Counted from the stretch's first letter, positions 1 to 9,599 are shown. The stretch is 64,000 nucleotides of DNA from Mucilaginibacter_A sp964244955 (GCA_964244955.1 CAXTKQ010000004.1:1-64000); one strand, 5' to 3'. Made by a program: numbers and translations. The notes: generated by a model from the letters alone, not told the origin.

Positions 1-1
1 C

Positions 2-67
2 ACCATCAGTTTTCAGGCGGTAAAAGCAGCATTGGCCAATCCGGTAAAGAGTTTGCGAAGTGAATGA
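2..67 (+). CDS. FtsX/MacB-type ABC permease, 3' end only
   Basis: The window opens inside a gene: the last 21 codons and a TGA stop are present. They encode TISFQAVKAALANPVKSLRSE, the same tail that closes the three complete permeases that follow, so this is the end of a fourth tandem permease. The first 54 bases are identical to bases 2530-2583 at the end of the next permease, and the similarity continues past the stop codon. This suggests recent duplication or gene conversion. Nothing else of the protein can be seen. Confidence 0.85.
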   Translation, partial: TISFQAVKAALANPVKSLRSE

Positions 68-205
68 GGAAAAGCTGTTAGCTATCGGCTTTCAGCAGTC
101 AGCGACTTGCAAATTGCTGCACCTGAAACCTAACAACTTGCACCAAAAAATTATCGGTAAAAGAAGCATAAACTTCATACCTCAAACCTGATACCTAATT
201 TAAAA
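68..205. repeat. Degenerate heptamer repeat tract
   Basis: The spacer holds two runs of period-7 repeats, one of the type GCTATCG GCTTTCA GCAGTCA and one of the type ACCTGAA ACCTAAC. They are interrupted by one copy of the 33-base dispersed element (core at 158-169), after which ACCTC-type heptads resume. Equivalent tracts follow the next permeases. Function is unknown. Confidence 0.7.
141..171 (+). repeat. Dispersed element, TAAAAGAAGCAT class
   Basis: Exact core TAAAAGAAGCAT at 158-169 with the full AT-rich left part beginning CACCAAAAAATT. It lies between two permease genes and points downstream. Confidence 0.9.
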
Positions 206-214
206 ACGAATACA

Positions 215-2596
215 ATGATTAAGAACCATCTAAAAATTGCCTGGCGCAATTTTTACAAGCAAAAGTTTTACACCGGCATTAATGTTTTTGGTTTGGCTTT
301 GGGCATCAGTTGTACCATAATGCTGTTTTTGTTTATCACTTTTCATTTAAGTTTTGATCGTTATCATGCCCATGCCAAGCGTATTTTTAGGCTCGTTACT
401 GAATTGCATATTCCTGATGGCAGTATCGAGTACGACCAAGGTTCGCCATATCTACTTGGGCAATTAATTAAACGAAATGCCGCGGTTGCAAACGAAACTT
501 CTTTATTAAGCAAACGTAGCTTTACCGTGGCTGTGCAGAAAAACCAGGATAAACAAAGCCTTTTTTATGAGTTTGAAAATGTGGCTTTTACGGATAACAA
601 TTGGTTTAAAATCTTCACTTACCAATGGCAAGCCGGAAACCCGTCAACAGCTTTAAGTAATCCTTTTCAAGCAGTTATCACCTCAACCTTGGCTAAAAAG
701 TATTTTAATACGGATGATGCTGTCGGCAAAACCATCCTTGTTGAAAACAAGTACAACTTTACAATCACAGGCGTTTTACACGATAATCCAACCAATACAG
801 ATGTGCAGGCTAATCTTTTTCTTTCTATCACTTCTGCACAAACTATGTCTCTGGAACCTAAAACGCTTTGGACTGATATTAGCTTTATTTCTTCTAAAAA
901 CTACACTTATGTTTTGCTCAACAATGAAAGTGCAAGTAAACAAGTTGACCAGGACATAAAGATGATTTTAAAAAACAATTATAAATATTTTTCCTATTTG
1001 GACTTCCATTTACAATCACTAAAAGACATTCATTTTGACGGCCGATATAGCGGTAAAATTTCGAAACCTTTATTATTGATATTGGCTCTGGTTGGCTTTG
1101 CATTGATCCTGATTGCATGCGTTAATTTTGTTAACATGGCAATGGCCCAAAGTTTAACCCGGGCAAAAGAAATAGCCACGCGGAAAGTTTTGGGCAGCAG
1201 CCGGAAAGCTATTTTCTGGCAGTTCATCACCGAAACTACTTATGTTGCTTTAACGGCTGCTTCGATTGCTTTGCTGGCCGTCATACTGTTTTTGCCCACC
1301 TTAAATAGTTGGCTGCAATTGCCATTGGCAATTAACTTTAACGCTTTGCTGTTTCTGGCCGCATTGCTGCTGGTAATTGTGTTTTCGGCAGGTTTTTATC
1401 CGGCGGTAATATTGAGCAATTTTAAACCGGTGGATGCTTTAAAAAATAAGATCGGCAGTAACAATTTTTCCTCCAAAATGTCGCGCCAGGTTTTAATTGT
1501 TGTTCAAAATATCATCGCCCAAACCCTGATCGTTTGCACCGTCATCATTATTTTACAAGTTCGATTTCTAAAAAATATTGATCTGGGCTTTAATAAAGAT
1601 GCTGTAATTATGGTGCCTATGCCGGATCATTCGCCGGCAAAACTTGCCTATTTTCGAAATCAGTTAAGCAGTTATGCTGGTATTAAAAGCCTTACTTTTT
1701 GTTATAAACCACCTTCTGCCTTAACGCAGCCAGGTGGCAGCATTCGTTATGATGGCCGGGAATGGGAAAAATTTACGGTAAGCAGCATTGTTGGAGATCA
1801 GGATTATATCAAAACATTTGGTTTAAAATTGCTTGCCGGCCGTAATCTTTATCCTGCGGATTCTAACAGTTATATTGTTAATCAGCAGGTACTTCAAAAA
1901 CTAAACATTAAAACACCGGAACAAGCAATTGGGCACAAGCTAACCGCCGGAGAGTTTAGCGATGAAGTTGGGACGATAGTTGGCGTGGTAAAAGATTTTA
2001 ATATCCAGCCCTTAAATACGGCAATTGCACCGGCATTAATAGCGCCAAAACCAGAATATTACGAGTTTGCGGCGGTAAAGATTGCCGGAGTTCAGCAACA
2101 AAATTCTATAGAAACAATCCGGCAAAAATGGAAACAAACTTTTCCGCAAAATGCCTTCGAATATCATTTTTTAGACGAGCAATTAGCAGCTTTTTACCAG
2201 AAAGAAGAAATGATTGGCAAGTTGATTACTGCCGGAACGATAGTAGCTATTGTAATCAGTTGCCTGGGACTTTTAGGTTTGATTTCGTTGATGACGGTAC
2301 AACGCACCAAAGAGATCGGGATACGGAAAGTGCTTGGCGCCACGGTGAGCAGTATTGTTGCGTTGATATCCAAAGATTTTGTAAAACTTATTGCCGCTGC
2401 AGTTCTCGTTAGTTCGCCTTTTGCCTGGCTGTTAATGAGCCGTTGGCTGCAAAACTTTGCTTACCGTATTAATATTAGCTGGTGGATTTTTGCAGCAGCC
2501 GGTGCTTTAGCTATTTTGATTGCTTTAATCACCATCAGTTTTCAGGCGGTAAAAGCAGCATTGGCCAATCCGGTAAAGAGTTTGAGGAGTGAATGA
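215..2596 (+). CDS. FtsX/MacB-type ABC transporter permease (793 aa)
   Basis: Inner-membrane permease of the large two-unit FtsX/MacB type common in Bacteroidota; the substrate is unknown. One membrane segment lies at about residues 21-42, followed by an extracytoplasmic MacB_PCD domain to about 270. A cluster of membrane segments (about 284-400) contains the cytoplasmic motif KEIATRKVLGSS. A further segment near 425-448, a second periplasmic domain and a C-terminal cluster (about 680-785) with KEIGIRKVLGAT follow. These two motifs after a membrane helix are the family signature. The length is normal. The tail ANPVKSLRSE is shared with its neighbours. No ATPase is adjacent; the nearest is at 12568. 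Family certain, substrate not inferable. ATG start. Confidence 0.95.
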   Translation: MIKNHLKIAWRNFYKQKFYTGINVFGLALGISCTIMLFLFITFHLSFDRYHAHAKRIFRLVTELHIPDGSIEYDQGSPYLLGQLIKRNAAVANETSLLSKRSFTVAVQKNQDKQSLFYEFENVAFTDNNWFKIFTYQWQAGNPSTALSNPFQAVITSTLAKKYFNTDDAVGKTILVENKYNFTITGVLHDNPTNTDVQANLFLSITSAQTMSLEPKTLWTDISFISSKNYTYVLLNNESASKQVDQDIKMILKNNYKYFSYLDFHLQSLKDIHFDGRYSGKISKPLLLILALVGFALILIACVNFVNMAMAQSLTRAKEIATRKVLGSSRKAIFWQFITETTYVALTAASIALLAVILFLPTLNSWLQLPLAINFNALLFLAALLLVIVFSAGFYPAVILSNFKPVDALKNKIGSNNFSSKMSRQVLIVVQNIIAQTLIVCTVIIILQVRFLKNIDLGFNKDAVIMVPMPDHSPAKLAYFRNQLSSYAGIKSLTFCYKPPSALTQPGGSIRYDGREWEKFTVSSIVGDQDYIKTFGLKLLAGRNLYPADSNSYIVNQQVLQKLNIKTPEQAIGHKLTAGEFSDEVGTIVGVVKDFNIQPLNTAIAPALIAPKPEYYEFAAVKIAGVQQQNSIETIRQKWKQTFPQNAFEYHFLDEQLAAFYQKEEMIGKLITAGTIVAIVISCLGLLGLISLMTVQRTKEIGIRKVLGATVSSIVALISKDFVKLIAAAVLVSSPFAWLLMSRWLQNFAYRINISWWIFAAAGALAILIALITISFQAVKAALANPVKSLRSE

Positions 2597-2725
2597 GGAA
2601 AAGCTGTTAGCTATCGGCTTTCAGCTATCAGCGACTTGCAAAGCCTCTTACCTGAAACCTCACACCTTATACCAAATATTTAACTATAAAAGAAGCTGAC
2701 AGCCGATTGCTGACAGCTAAAAGCT
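2597..2725. repeat. Heptamer repeat tract with a variant dispersed element
   Basis: Period-7 runs of the GCTATCA GCTTTCA and ACCTGAA ACCTCAC types. They surround a variant of the dispersed element at about 2671-2696, whose core ends GAAGCTG instead of GAAGCAT. A second heptad run (GCTGACA GCCGATT GCTGACA GC) directly precedes the next gene. The first part repeats the sequence downstream of the permease that ends at 67. Confidence 0.65.
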
Positions 2726-2732
2726 TAAAAAA

Positions 2733-5237
2733 ATGATTAAAAACTATTTAAAAATCGCGTTTCGCAATCTGTTTAAACAGAAAATTTACACAGCAATCAA
2801 CCTGGTTGGCTTAGGCGTAGCAAGTGCCTTCTGCATTTTGGTTTACTGGTATGTAAAGCAGGAAAAATCTTTTGATCAGTTTCATCAAAACGGCAAGCAG
2901 CTTTACCGTTTAGAAAGTTCAGACGTGTTTAATTTTGGAAAAGACACGGCGAAAAAAAGCTTTTTCTCTTCTTTAATGGCCGGTGCAGAACAAAAGAACA
3001 TGCTTATTTCGCCTGTCATGCTTGCTTCCGATCTGCAAAAAGCATTTCCGGAAATCGCAACAACGGTCCGCATTCAGCCGGCATATAGTCCGGTTGTTCG
3101 TATTAATAACCAAAGCTTTAAGGAAAAAGACGATAATGTTGCTTACGTTGACAACAACTTTTTTACCATTTTCAATTTTCCGCTTTCAAAAGGAAACGCG
3201 AAAGACGTATTAAATCAAAAAAACAATGTGGTATTAAGCGAAAAGGTAGCTGCAAAATATTTCGGCCATGCTAACCCAATCGGTAAAACAATTGCTTTCC
3301 CAAATGACAATAACACACTTTATACCGTAAGTGGTATTGCAAAAGATTTTCCTGCCAACTCCAGCTTTCAATTTGATTTGTTGATACCAAGGGAAGGCGA
3401 CCCTAATTATCAAAACAGTGTTTCGCAGGGTAAAAACTCGTACAGCGATCAAATACTAATTCAATTAAAAAAGGGTACGAACATAAGCCTTTTCCAGAAA
3501 AAGCTCGATAAGTTTGGTAAAGATTACTACAGAGCCGGATTGAAAGAGATGGCAGCCAATGGCGGTGGCGTTACACCAGAAAGCTTTCATTTAACCATCC
3601 GCCCTTTTGTAGAAGCGCATTACAACAAAAGCGAAGGCTGGGGGCATTACACCGATTTAAAGAACATTTATCAGCTTTGCTGCCTCGCAGTTGTGATTTT
3701 ACTCATTGCCTGCCTTAACTATGTGCTGCTTACGTTAACCAGTGCCATTACCCGATCACAGGAAGTAGGCATCCGAAAAACCATTGGGGCAGACCGTAAA
3801 CAAATTGTGTTTTTGTTTTGGATAGAAACACAAGTGCTGGCCATCCTGGCTGTTATTACCGGTTTTGTGTTGGCAGCAATTTGTCTTCCGCTTTTTAGCA
3901 GCCTGATAGGCACAAACCTTCAACTAAAATACTTCTCCCTGCCCGAAATGGTATTGCTGCTGCTTGCCCTAGCTTTTGTACTTGGTTTGCTGGCCGGCAT
4001 TTACCCGGCACTCATCCTTTCCGGGTTAAAGCCATTAAATATGTTGAGGAGTTTTTCAACATATAAATTAAATCCGGTGCTGTCGAAAGTTTTGGTTGTG
4101 GTACAATTTACCGTTTGCATTGTGCTTGTTATTTCGGCACTCGCCATCAACAAACAAATGCGTTTTTTGAATGAAACAGATTTGGGTTTTGATAAAGACC
4201 AAGTGGTGATCCTGCAAAGTCCTTTTGGATTTGAACAAAAGCAGCAAGCTTTCGAGTTGAAAGAACGTTTAGCCAATTTTGCTGCAACAGAACCTGCTAT
4301 TCAAAACTTCACGACCACATCGTTTCCCTATCAAGGTTATAACAGAAACGGGCATTTAATTAACGGCGAACGGGTAATGCTTCAAGAATTTAGAATTGAT
4401 TATAGTTATTTGCCGTTTTGTAAAATACCAATTGTTAAGGGTCGAAATTTTTCTCCGTTGATTGCAAGTGATAGTGCCCGGTTTAAAATTCCGGAGTCTC
4501 AGCAAATCAAAATGAATTCAACTGTCGGACAAGCGGTAATCGTTAATGAAACATTATATAAAATGCTGGGACAACCCGCCCTTAACCAAATAAACCGGGA
4601 AATGGGTGCCGTTATAATTGGTGTTTGTAAAGATTACCATACGGACGATTTGACGAAGAAAATTGAACCGGCTTATCACCGCATCAGCACTGATTATATT
4701 GGTTTTTACTGGTTTAAAATTAAACCCGGACAAAGCATCCCCAAAACGATGGACAAGATCAGAGCCAATTGGAGCAAACTTACCGGCAATGCTCTTTTTA
4801 GCTATACTTTTTTGGATGAAACCGTAGCAAAGCAATATGAAGCCTACCAACGTTGGATGCAGGTGATTACTGTTTCATCCCTGCTGGCTATTTTGGTAGC
4901 ATGTTTGGGTTTGTTTGGACTTTCGGGGATTACCGCTGTAAACCGGACGAAAGAAATCGGCATCCGAAAAGTGCTTGGCGCATCGTTAAGCAACCTGTTT
5001 TTTCTATTAAACAAAAGCACCTTTTTGCTTGCTGCTGTCGCTTTTGTTGTCGCCGTTCCCATCTCTTTGTATTTAATCAAGCAATGGCTGGAAAACTTTG
5101 CTTACCGAACCGAAATCAGTTGGACTATCTTTGTTTTGGCAGGCACTATTAGTGTGTTTGCAGCTATCGTTGCCGTTAGTTTTCATACGGTAAAAGCAGC
5201 ACTGGCAAACCCTGTTAAGAGTTTAAGGAGTGAATGA
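2733..5237 (+). CDS. FtsX/MacB-type ABC transporter permease (834 aa)
   Basis: Second complete permease of the tandem array, with the same two-unit organisation. An N-terminal membrane segment lies at about residues 20-42, then a MacB_PCD domain, a membrane cluster at about 310-440 with SQEVGIRKTIGAD, a second extracytoplasmic domain, and a C-terminal cluster with KEIGIRKVLGAS. It ends with the shared VKAALANPVKSLRSE. The periplasmic domains differ strongly from those of the other two, so the copies are old paralogues rather than recent duplicates, apart from the conserved tail. ATG start directly after a heptamer repeat tract. Such permeases work as dimers with a LolD/MacB-like ATPase, often in antibiotic or lipoprotein traffic. 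The specific role here is not inferable. Confidence 0.95.
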   Translation: MIKNYLKIAFRNLFKQKIYTAINLVGLGVASAFCILVYWYVKQEKSFDQFHQNGKQLYRLESSDVFNFGKDTAKKSFFSSLMAGAEQKNMLISPVMLASDLQKAFPEIATTVRIQPAYSPVVRINNQSFKEKDDNVAYVDNNFFTIFNFPLSKGNAKDVLNQKNNVVLSEKVAAKYFGHANPIGKTIAFPNDNNTLYTVSGIAKDFPANSSFQFDLLIPREGDPNYQNSVSQGKNSYSDQILIQLKKGTNISLFQKKLDKFGKDYYRAGLKEMAANGGGVTPESFHLTIRPFVEAHYNKSEGWGHYTDLKNIYQLCCLAVVILLIACLNYVLLTLTSAITRSQEVGIRKTIGADRKQIVFLFWIETQVLAILAVITGFVLAAICLPLFSSLIGTNLQLKYFSLPEMVLLLLALAFVLGLLAGIYPALILSGLKPLNMLRSFSTYKLNPVLSKVLVVVQFTVCIVLVISALAINKQMRFLNETDLGFDKDQVVILQSPFGFEQKQQAFELKERLANFAATEPAIQNFTTTSFPYQGYNRNGHLINGERVMLQEFRIDYSYLPFCKIPIVKGRNFSPLIASDSARFKIPESQQIKMNSTVGQAVIVNETLYKMLGQPALNQINREMGAVIIGVCKDYHTDDLTKKIEPAYHRISTDYIGFYWFKIKPGQSIPKTMDKIRANWSKLTGNALFSYTFLDETVAKQYEAYQRWMQVITVSSLLAILVACLGLFGLSGITAVNRTKEIGIRKVLGASLSNLFFLLNKSTFLLAAVAFVVAVPISLYLIKQWLENFAYRTEISWTIFVLAGTISVFAAIVAVSFHTVKAALANPVKSLRSE

Positions 5238-5345
5238 GAAGGAAGCTGTCGGCAATCAGCTTTCAGCTATCAGCAACTTTGCAAAACCTCGTACCTGACA
5301 CCTCGTACCTCCCACCAAAAAAGTATCGATAAAAGAAGCATCAGC
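5238..5345. repeat. Heptamer repeats plus dispersed element
   Basis: Heptads of the GCAATCA GCTTTCA GCTATCA type and then the ACCTGAC ACCTCGT ACCTCCC type lead into a full dispersed element at 5313-5345 (core 5330-5341, exact, followed by CAGC). This copy is nearly the same as the one embedded in the coding sequence of the hybrid kinase at about 31425-31457. Confidence 0.75.
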
Positions 5346-5360
5346 TAAAAAACTAAAACC

Positions 5361-7769
5361 ATGTTTAAAAACTACATCAAAATCGCCTGGCGAAACATCA
5401 TCAAAAACCGTGTTTTTTCACTGGTGAATATTATCGGTTTATCAACCGGTATTGCTTTTACGCTACTGATTGGCGCTTACGTTTGTGGCGAATTACAGGT
5501 GAACCGACAATTGAAAAATGCCGACCGGCAGTATATTTTGCAAAGTAAATGGAAAGACCCAAACATGGGTTTTGAGTTGGCTACTTTGGCAGGATTGCCG
5601 AAAGCTTTAAAAACAGATTATCCAAACCTGGTAGCCAATTATTACCATTGGGACGGCGTAACGTCAACCATATCAAAAGGCGAAAAACATTTTCGGGAAC
5701 ATATCCAAATTGGCGACAGTACTTTGCTTACTATGTATGGTTTTCGTTTGTTGCATGGCGATGCGCATACTGTTTTTACCGACCCTTTTTCGGTAGTGGT
5801 TACGGCAACTAAAGCCATCAAATATTTTGGAAAAACAGATGTAGTTGGACAATCTCTTGTCATCGAAAACTTCTCCGGGTCGAAACATAGTTTTACTATT
5901 TCCGGTGTATTAAAAGAAGCAGACAAAAATTCTGTTCTCAACCTAAACGACAACAATAACAACGATTTTTTCCTCCCGGTAAATGCTGCAAAATTTATGG
6001 GCAGAACGGTAGATGGCTGGAGCAATACCGGTTTGGTGGGCTACATAGAATTACAGCCCGGCGTAAAACCAGTTGACTTAGAAAAACCAATAAAAAACCT
6101 GCTCAGGAAAAATACAATAGTTCAAATTCAACAAAACTTAACGCCTTATTTGGTTCCTTTAAAAACTTATTACTTATCGGCCAATAATGGTGTGGTAAAA
6201 AAGATGTTGTACACGTTATCTTCCATTTCGCTTTTCATTTTGCTGATGGCTGTCGTCAATTTTATCAATATGTGTATCAGCCAATCTTCTGCGCGAATGA
6301 AAGAAATGGGCATCCGCAAAGTTTTGGGCGGGATGAAAAAGCAATTGGTTTGGCAGTTCCTGATCGAATCTACTTTACTGGTTTTGCTGGCTACAGTTTT
6401 TGCATTAATCATTTACACCATTGCAAGGCCGTTTTTTAATGATGTTTTAGGGAAAGAAATTCTAAGCCTTTTTGCCTTCCCGGCTTACTTTTTTCTGATA
6501 CCTTTTTTATTGGCGCTTTTTATAGGTTTACTATCAGGCATTTATCCGGCTTTTGTTTTGGCCTCTTTAAAATCGGTTGATTCTTTAAAAGGAAAAGTAA
6601 GTTCGGTTAAAGAAAGTGTTTTTATGCGGAAATCATTAGTCGCATTTCAGTTTGCGATTGCGGTTATCGTTTTTGTCGGCGCGATTATTATCTCACAACA
6701 GGTAAAACTTTTCTTTAGCAAAAATTTAGGGTACGATAAAGATTACGTGGTTTACGCTTCCGTTCCGAGGGATTGGTCGCGCAAAGGCGTACAGAAGATG
6801 GAGCAGATACGCGAGCAGTTGGCACAAATGCCTGAAATAAGCAACGTTTCGCTTTCCTGGGAAATACCAGATGGTATGAATGGCAGCTCAATGCAAGTTT
6901 ACAAGTTAAGTGCCGATTCTACGCAAGGCGTAATTTCACAAGCCTTGGGTACGGATAATAAATTTGCTGCTACTTATGGTATTCCACTTAAAGCTGGTAA
7001 GTTTTTCACCGATTTTTATGCACCTGGCGATTCTGCAAAAGTGGTGATCAACGAAACGCAATCGAAAGCTTTAGGTTGGAAAGACCCGCAAATGGCAATC
7101 GGACAGCAAATCCGCATCACCGGAAATCAAAATCTGTTTACCGTTTGCGGTGTTACTGCCGATTTTCATTTTGGTTCCATGCAACAAAAAATTCAACCGG
7201 TTACTTTTATCAACGTTAACTTTTCTAATTTTTATCGTTATTTTTCCATTAAGTTAAAGCCTGGAAATATGCAGCAAAACTTGGAAGCCGTGCAAAAGAA
7301 ATGGGCAATCTTGCTGCCTAATGCACCTTTTGAATACAATTTTATGGATGATGCGCTGCAAAAATTATATCAAACCGAAATCCAGTTGCAAAAAGCATCT
7401 TACCTGGCAACTGCTTTGGCCATTATTATTGTTTTATTGGGGATTTTAGGGTTGATTGCACAAAGCATCCAAAAGCGGACAAAAGAAATCGGGATCAGAA
7501 AAGTATTAGGTTCATCGGTCGCCGGTATTATCTTTCTGTTTTTAAAAGACTTTTTAGGAACCATACTACTGGCAGGAATTATAGCTTGCCCGATTGCTTT
7601 TTTTATCATGCAAAAATGGTTGAGCGATTATGTTTACCGGATCACAATTACTGCAAATCCGTTTTTGATCGCTATTGCTTTGCTTACGTTGGTTACCGCG
7701 GTTTTAATTGCAATACAAACCGTAAAAGCTGCCCTTGCCAATCCGGTAAAAAGCTTGAGAAGTGAATAG
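5361..7769 (+). CDS. FtsX/MacB-type ABC transporter permease (802 aa)
   Basis: Third complete permease. An N-terminal membrane segment lies at about residues 20-42, then an extracytoplasmic domain, a membrane cluster at about 285-420 carrying KEMGIRKVLGGM, a second extracytoplasmic domain, and a C-terminal cluster with KEIGIRKVLGSS. It ends in VKAALANPVKSLRSE, encoded by synonymous codons that differ from those of the upstream copies, so the tail is conserved at protein level. It stops with TAG rather than TGA. It is probably co-transcribed with the upstream permeases, because the gaps are only 120-140 bases and I see no strong terminator between them. The likely partner ATPase and outer-membrane channel are at 12568 and 13435. 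Substrate unknown. Confidence 0.95.
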   Translation: MFKNYIKIAWRNIIKNRVFSLVNIIGLSTGIAFTLLIGAYVCGELQVNRQLKNADRQYILQSKWKDPNMGFELATLAGLPKALKTDYPNLVANYYHWDGVTSTISKGEKHFREHIQIGDSTLLTMYGFRLLHGDAHTVFTDPFSVVVTATKAIKYFGKTDVVGQSLVIENFSGSKHSFTISGVLKEADKNSVLNLNDNNNNDFFLPVNAAKFMGRTVDGWSNTGLVGYIELQPGVKPVDLEKPIKNLLRKNTIVQIQQNLTPYLVPLKTYYLSANNGVVKKMLYTLSSISLFILLMAVVNFINMCISQSSARMKEMGIRKVLGGMKKQLVWQFLIESTLLVLLATVFALIIYTIARPFFNDVLGKEILSLFAFPAYFFLIPFLLALFIGLLSGIYPAFVLASLKSVDSLKGKVSSVKESVFMRKSLVAFQFAIAVIVFVGAIIISQQVKLFFSKNLGYDKDYVVYASVPRDWSRKGVQKMEQIREQLAQMPEISNVSLSWEIPDGMNGSSMQVYKLSADSTQGVISQALGTDNKFAATYGIPLKAGKFFTDFYAPGDSAKVVINETQSKALGWKDPQMAIGQQIRITGNQNLFTVCGVTADFHFGSMQQKIQPVTFINVNFSNFYRYFSIKLKPGNMQQNLEAVQKKWAILLPNAPFEYNFMDDALQKLYQTEIQLQKASYLATALAIIIVLLGILGLIAQSIQKRTKEIGIRKVLGSSVAGIIFLFLKDFLGTILLAGIIACPIAFFIMQKWLSDYVYRITITANPFLIAIALLTLVTAVLIAIQTVKAALANPVKSLRSE

Positions 7770-7960
7770 GTTTGGGGTAATAGGTATCAGGTTTTAGGAA
7801 CTTGCAAATTCTCTTACCTGAAACCTTATACCTCGTACCAAAAAATATACCGATAAAAGAAGCATTAGCAATTAACTTTGAGGCATTGGCAATTTGCAAA
7901 GCCTCATACCTGAAACCTCATACCTCACACAAAAAAATACCGATAAAAAAAGCATTGGCT
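7770..7960. repeat. Heptamer repeats with two dispersed elements in tandem
   Basis: This spacer of just over 300 bases (7770-8081) has no gene. It holds GGTATCA GGTTTTA heptads, ACCTGAA ACCTTAT ACCTCGT heptads, and a full dispersed element at 7837-7869 with an exact core at 7854-7865. A second ACCTGAA ACCTCAT run and a second element copy at about 7927-7959, whose core reads TAAAAAAAGCAT, follow. The unit of ACCT heptads plus element is thus directly duplicated. Confidence 0.75.
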
Positions 7961-8081
7961 AATCTGGTGGTAAACTTGATTTCAATATAAAACAAAGAAG
8001 CCATCAACAATCAGTATCATGCTTTTAAAATTGGCATTTAACTGATTGCCGATGGCTTAAAGAGCTATCAACTAAATCTTC

Positions 8082-8516
8082 CTATTTAAACATACCGCCC
8101 AACATGCCGCCAAGGCCGCCGCTGCCGCCTGAAAAAGCGCTGGTCATGCTATCTTGGGTAATGCTGGAGTCGTTTGGATCGTTTGCTTTGTTGGCAAATT
8201 TTTGCAGCAAACCTGGTAAAGCTGCGGCAATAGCACCGGTTGCCAATGGCGGCAAACCAAATTTTGTGCCTAAGCTTCCTACCAAACCGCCTTCTATTGC
8301 GCTGGTGATCGGACTTCCGGAACCAATTCCGCCTGACAACATCGACATTAAACCACCGGCACCGCCTGCACTCGATGCCTGGTTTTGCAACCCGTTGGCT
8401 ACATGGCTTGCAATTTCCTGATGAACGGCATCTTCTTGCCCTGCTGGTATGGCAGATGAAAGTTCTGGGTTGCTGCCCATATGGTCTTTAACTAAATTTA
8501 ATATTTGATCGAACAT
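8082..8516 (-). CDS. DUF937/YidB-like glycine-rich protein (144 aa)
   Basis: Small protein with an N-terminal helical part (FDQILNLVKDHM) and a glycine/serine/alanine-rich middle and end that includes GGSGGLGGMLGGMFK. This fits the DUF937 (YidB-like) family, whose function is not established. No signal peptide or charged catalytic motif is visible. It is the last gene of the minus-strand stress block, separated from the PRC-barrel gene by a terminator-like hairpin at 8592-8616, so it may have its own promoter. ATG start. Confidence 0.7.
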   Translation of the reverse strand: MFDQILNLVKDHMGSNPELSSAIPAGQEDAVHQEIASHVANGLQNQASSAGGAGGLMSMLSGGIGSGSPITSAIEGGLVGSLGTKFGLPPLATGAIAAALPGLLQKFANKANDPNDSSITQDSMTSAFSGGSGGLGGMLGGMFK

Positions 8517-8566
8517 GATTTTGAGTTTTTAAAATGAAATTATCCTTAATAATTATTGTTTTAATA

Positions 8567-8590
8567 CCAATGCTTCTTTTATCATACAAA
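8567..8590 (-). repeat. Dispersed element, TAAAAGAAGCAT class
   Basis: Exact core on the minus strand at 8570-8581, preceded on the plus strand by ACCA. It lies just upstream of the DUF937 gene and directly after the hairpin terminator of the gene before it. Confidence 0.85.
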
Positions 8591-8591
8591 A

Positions 8592-8616
8592 ATCGCCAAC
8601 TGTAATAGCTGGCGAT
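8592..8616 (-). terminator. Rho-independent terminator of the PRC-barrel gene
   Basis: A 10-base stem with one mismatch (ATCGCCAACT with AGCTGGCGAT) and a five-base loop, followed on the minus strand by TTTTTG. It is placed 27 bases after the stop codon of the gene ending at 8643. Confidence 0.75.
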
Positions 8617-8642
8617 CTTGTTGATAATAACATTATACTTTC

Positions 8643-9569
8643 TTATAAAAAAGTATCTCCGCTTTCTTCATTAGAAAGCTTTGTTGATTTATTGGTCAGT
8701 TTTGTCGAATCCTCTGTAAAGTTTTCGGTTTCAACTTCCGTTTTCCGAACGGTTCCTTGCACGGTTTCGTCCCTTTCTTCCACTTCTTTTTCCAAAGAAA
8801 CCTCACCGGTGACAAATGCTTCTTTGCTTACTACCGGTACTTCGGCATATTCTTTCATCTCGATGGTCCCTTCTTTAAAAGTTTCCAAATCGGCTGCTGT
8901 TGCAGGGCGGTTTATAGGGGTTTCTTCTACACGTACATGCTCAGAACGCAGGTTTACGTTTTCCTGTACGTTTTCTTGCACTACACGGCTTTTTAAGCGC
9001 ACACCGCCTGTTTCCACTTCCCGTTTGCCAACTTCCATTTTTTCTTCAATTACCGGGATAGAAGTGGTGGTTTGATCAGCAGCGCCTTTCTGGCGGCGGC
9101 CATAGAAATTAGCATCGTTAAAGTGTTCATGCTGATAAAAATCCTCTTTTCCGGTCAATGCTGCTGCACCGGCTGCCACTGCACCCCCGCTCAAAATGTT
9201 TCTTATCGTGCTTTCTGTTTCAGAGGTGATGTTTCCTTTTTCGTAAGCAGGAAGCTGGTTTAACTGCGCAGCAGTTATAGATGATAAAATTACATCGTCA
9301 TCTTTTTCGTGCAGTTCTGCCAAACCAATTGGAATCAATACCTTTTTATCTTCGGTAAGGTCCAATTCGTTATCGTCCTGATCCACTACAAGATAAACAA
9401 CTTTGTCATTATTTGGGTTGAAGATCAAATCGTCCACATCGCCAATTTGTTTTCCTTGTGCATCTTTTACGTCCCAACCTTTGATGTTTGGTTGTCCGTC
9501 TGCAATTTCAAAATCACTTCCGCTTAATGCCAATAATTGTGCATTTGAGCCATATTCGTTAGTTGCCAT
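8643..9569 (-). CDS. PRC-barrel and DUF2382 (YsnF/AvaK) domain protein (308 aa)
   Basis: Residues about 20-110 form a PRC-barrel-like domain (GWDVKDAQGKQIGDVDDLI, KVLIPIGLAELHE). A linker with a short Gly/Ala stretch follows, and residues about 175-290 are a DUF2382 (YsnF/AvaK) domain with the typical lines VGKREVETGGVRLKSRVV and VTGEVSLEKEVEERDETVQG. PRC-barrel plus DUF2382 proteins are known from stress-related gene sets; the biochemical role is not known. The DUF2382 part is close to that of the 10352-11218 gene, so the two arose by duplication with different N-terminal domains. No signal peptide is visible, so it is probably cytoplasmic. ATG start. Confidence 0.9.
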   Translation of the reverse strand: MATNEYGSNAQLLALSGSDFEIADGQPNIKGWDVKDAQGKQIGDVDDLIFNPNNDKVVYLVVDQDDNELDLTEDKKVLIPIGLAELHEKDDDVILSSITAAQLNQLPAYEKGNITSETESTIRNILSGGAVAAGAAALTGKEDFYQHEHFNDANFYGRRQKGAADQTTTSIPVIEEKMEVGKREVETGGVRLKSRVVQENVQENVNLRSEHVRVEETPINRPATAADLETFKEGTIEMKEYAEVPVVSKEAFVTGEVSLEKEVEERDETVQGTVRKTEVETENFTEDSTKLTNKSTKLSNEESGDTFL

Positions 9570-9599
9570 AATAATTCAATTTAAAATTTAAAAAATGGT

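Noticed and set aside
7802..7990. A 62-codon frame with PIKEALA repeats
   Set aside because: It is just the translation of two dispersed elements and ACCT heptads; no start signal or family.
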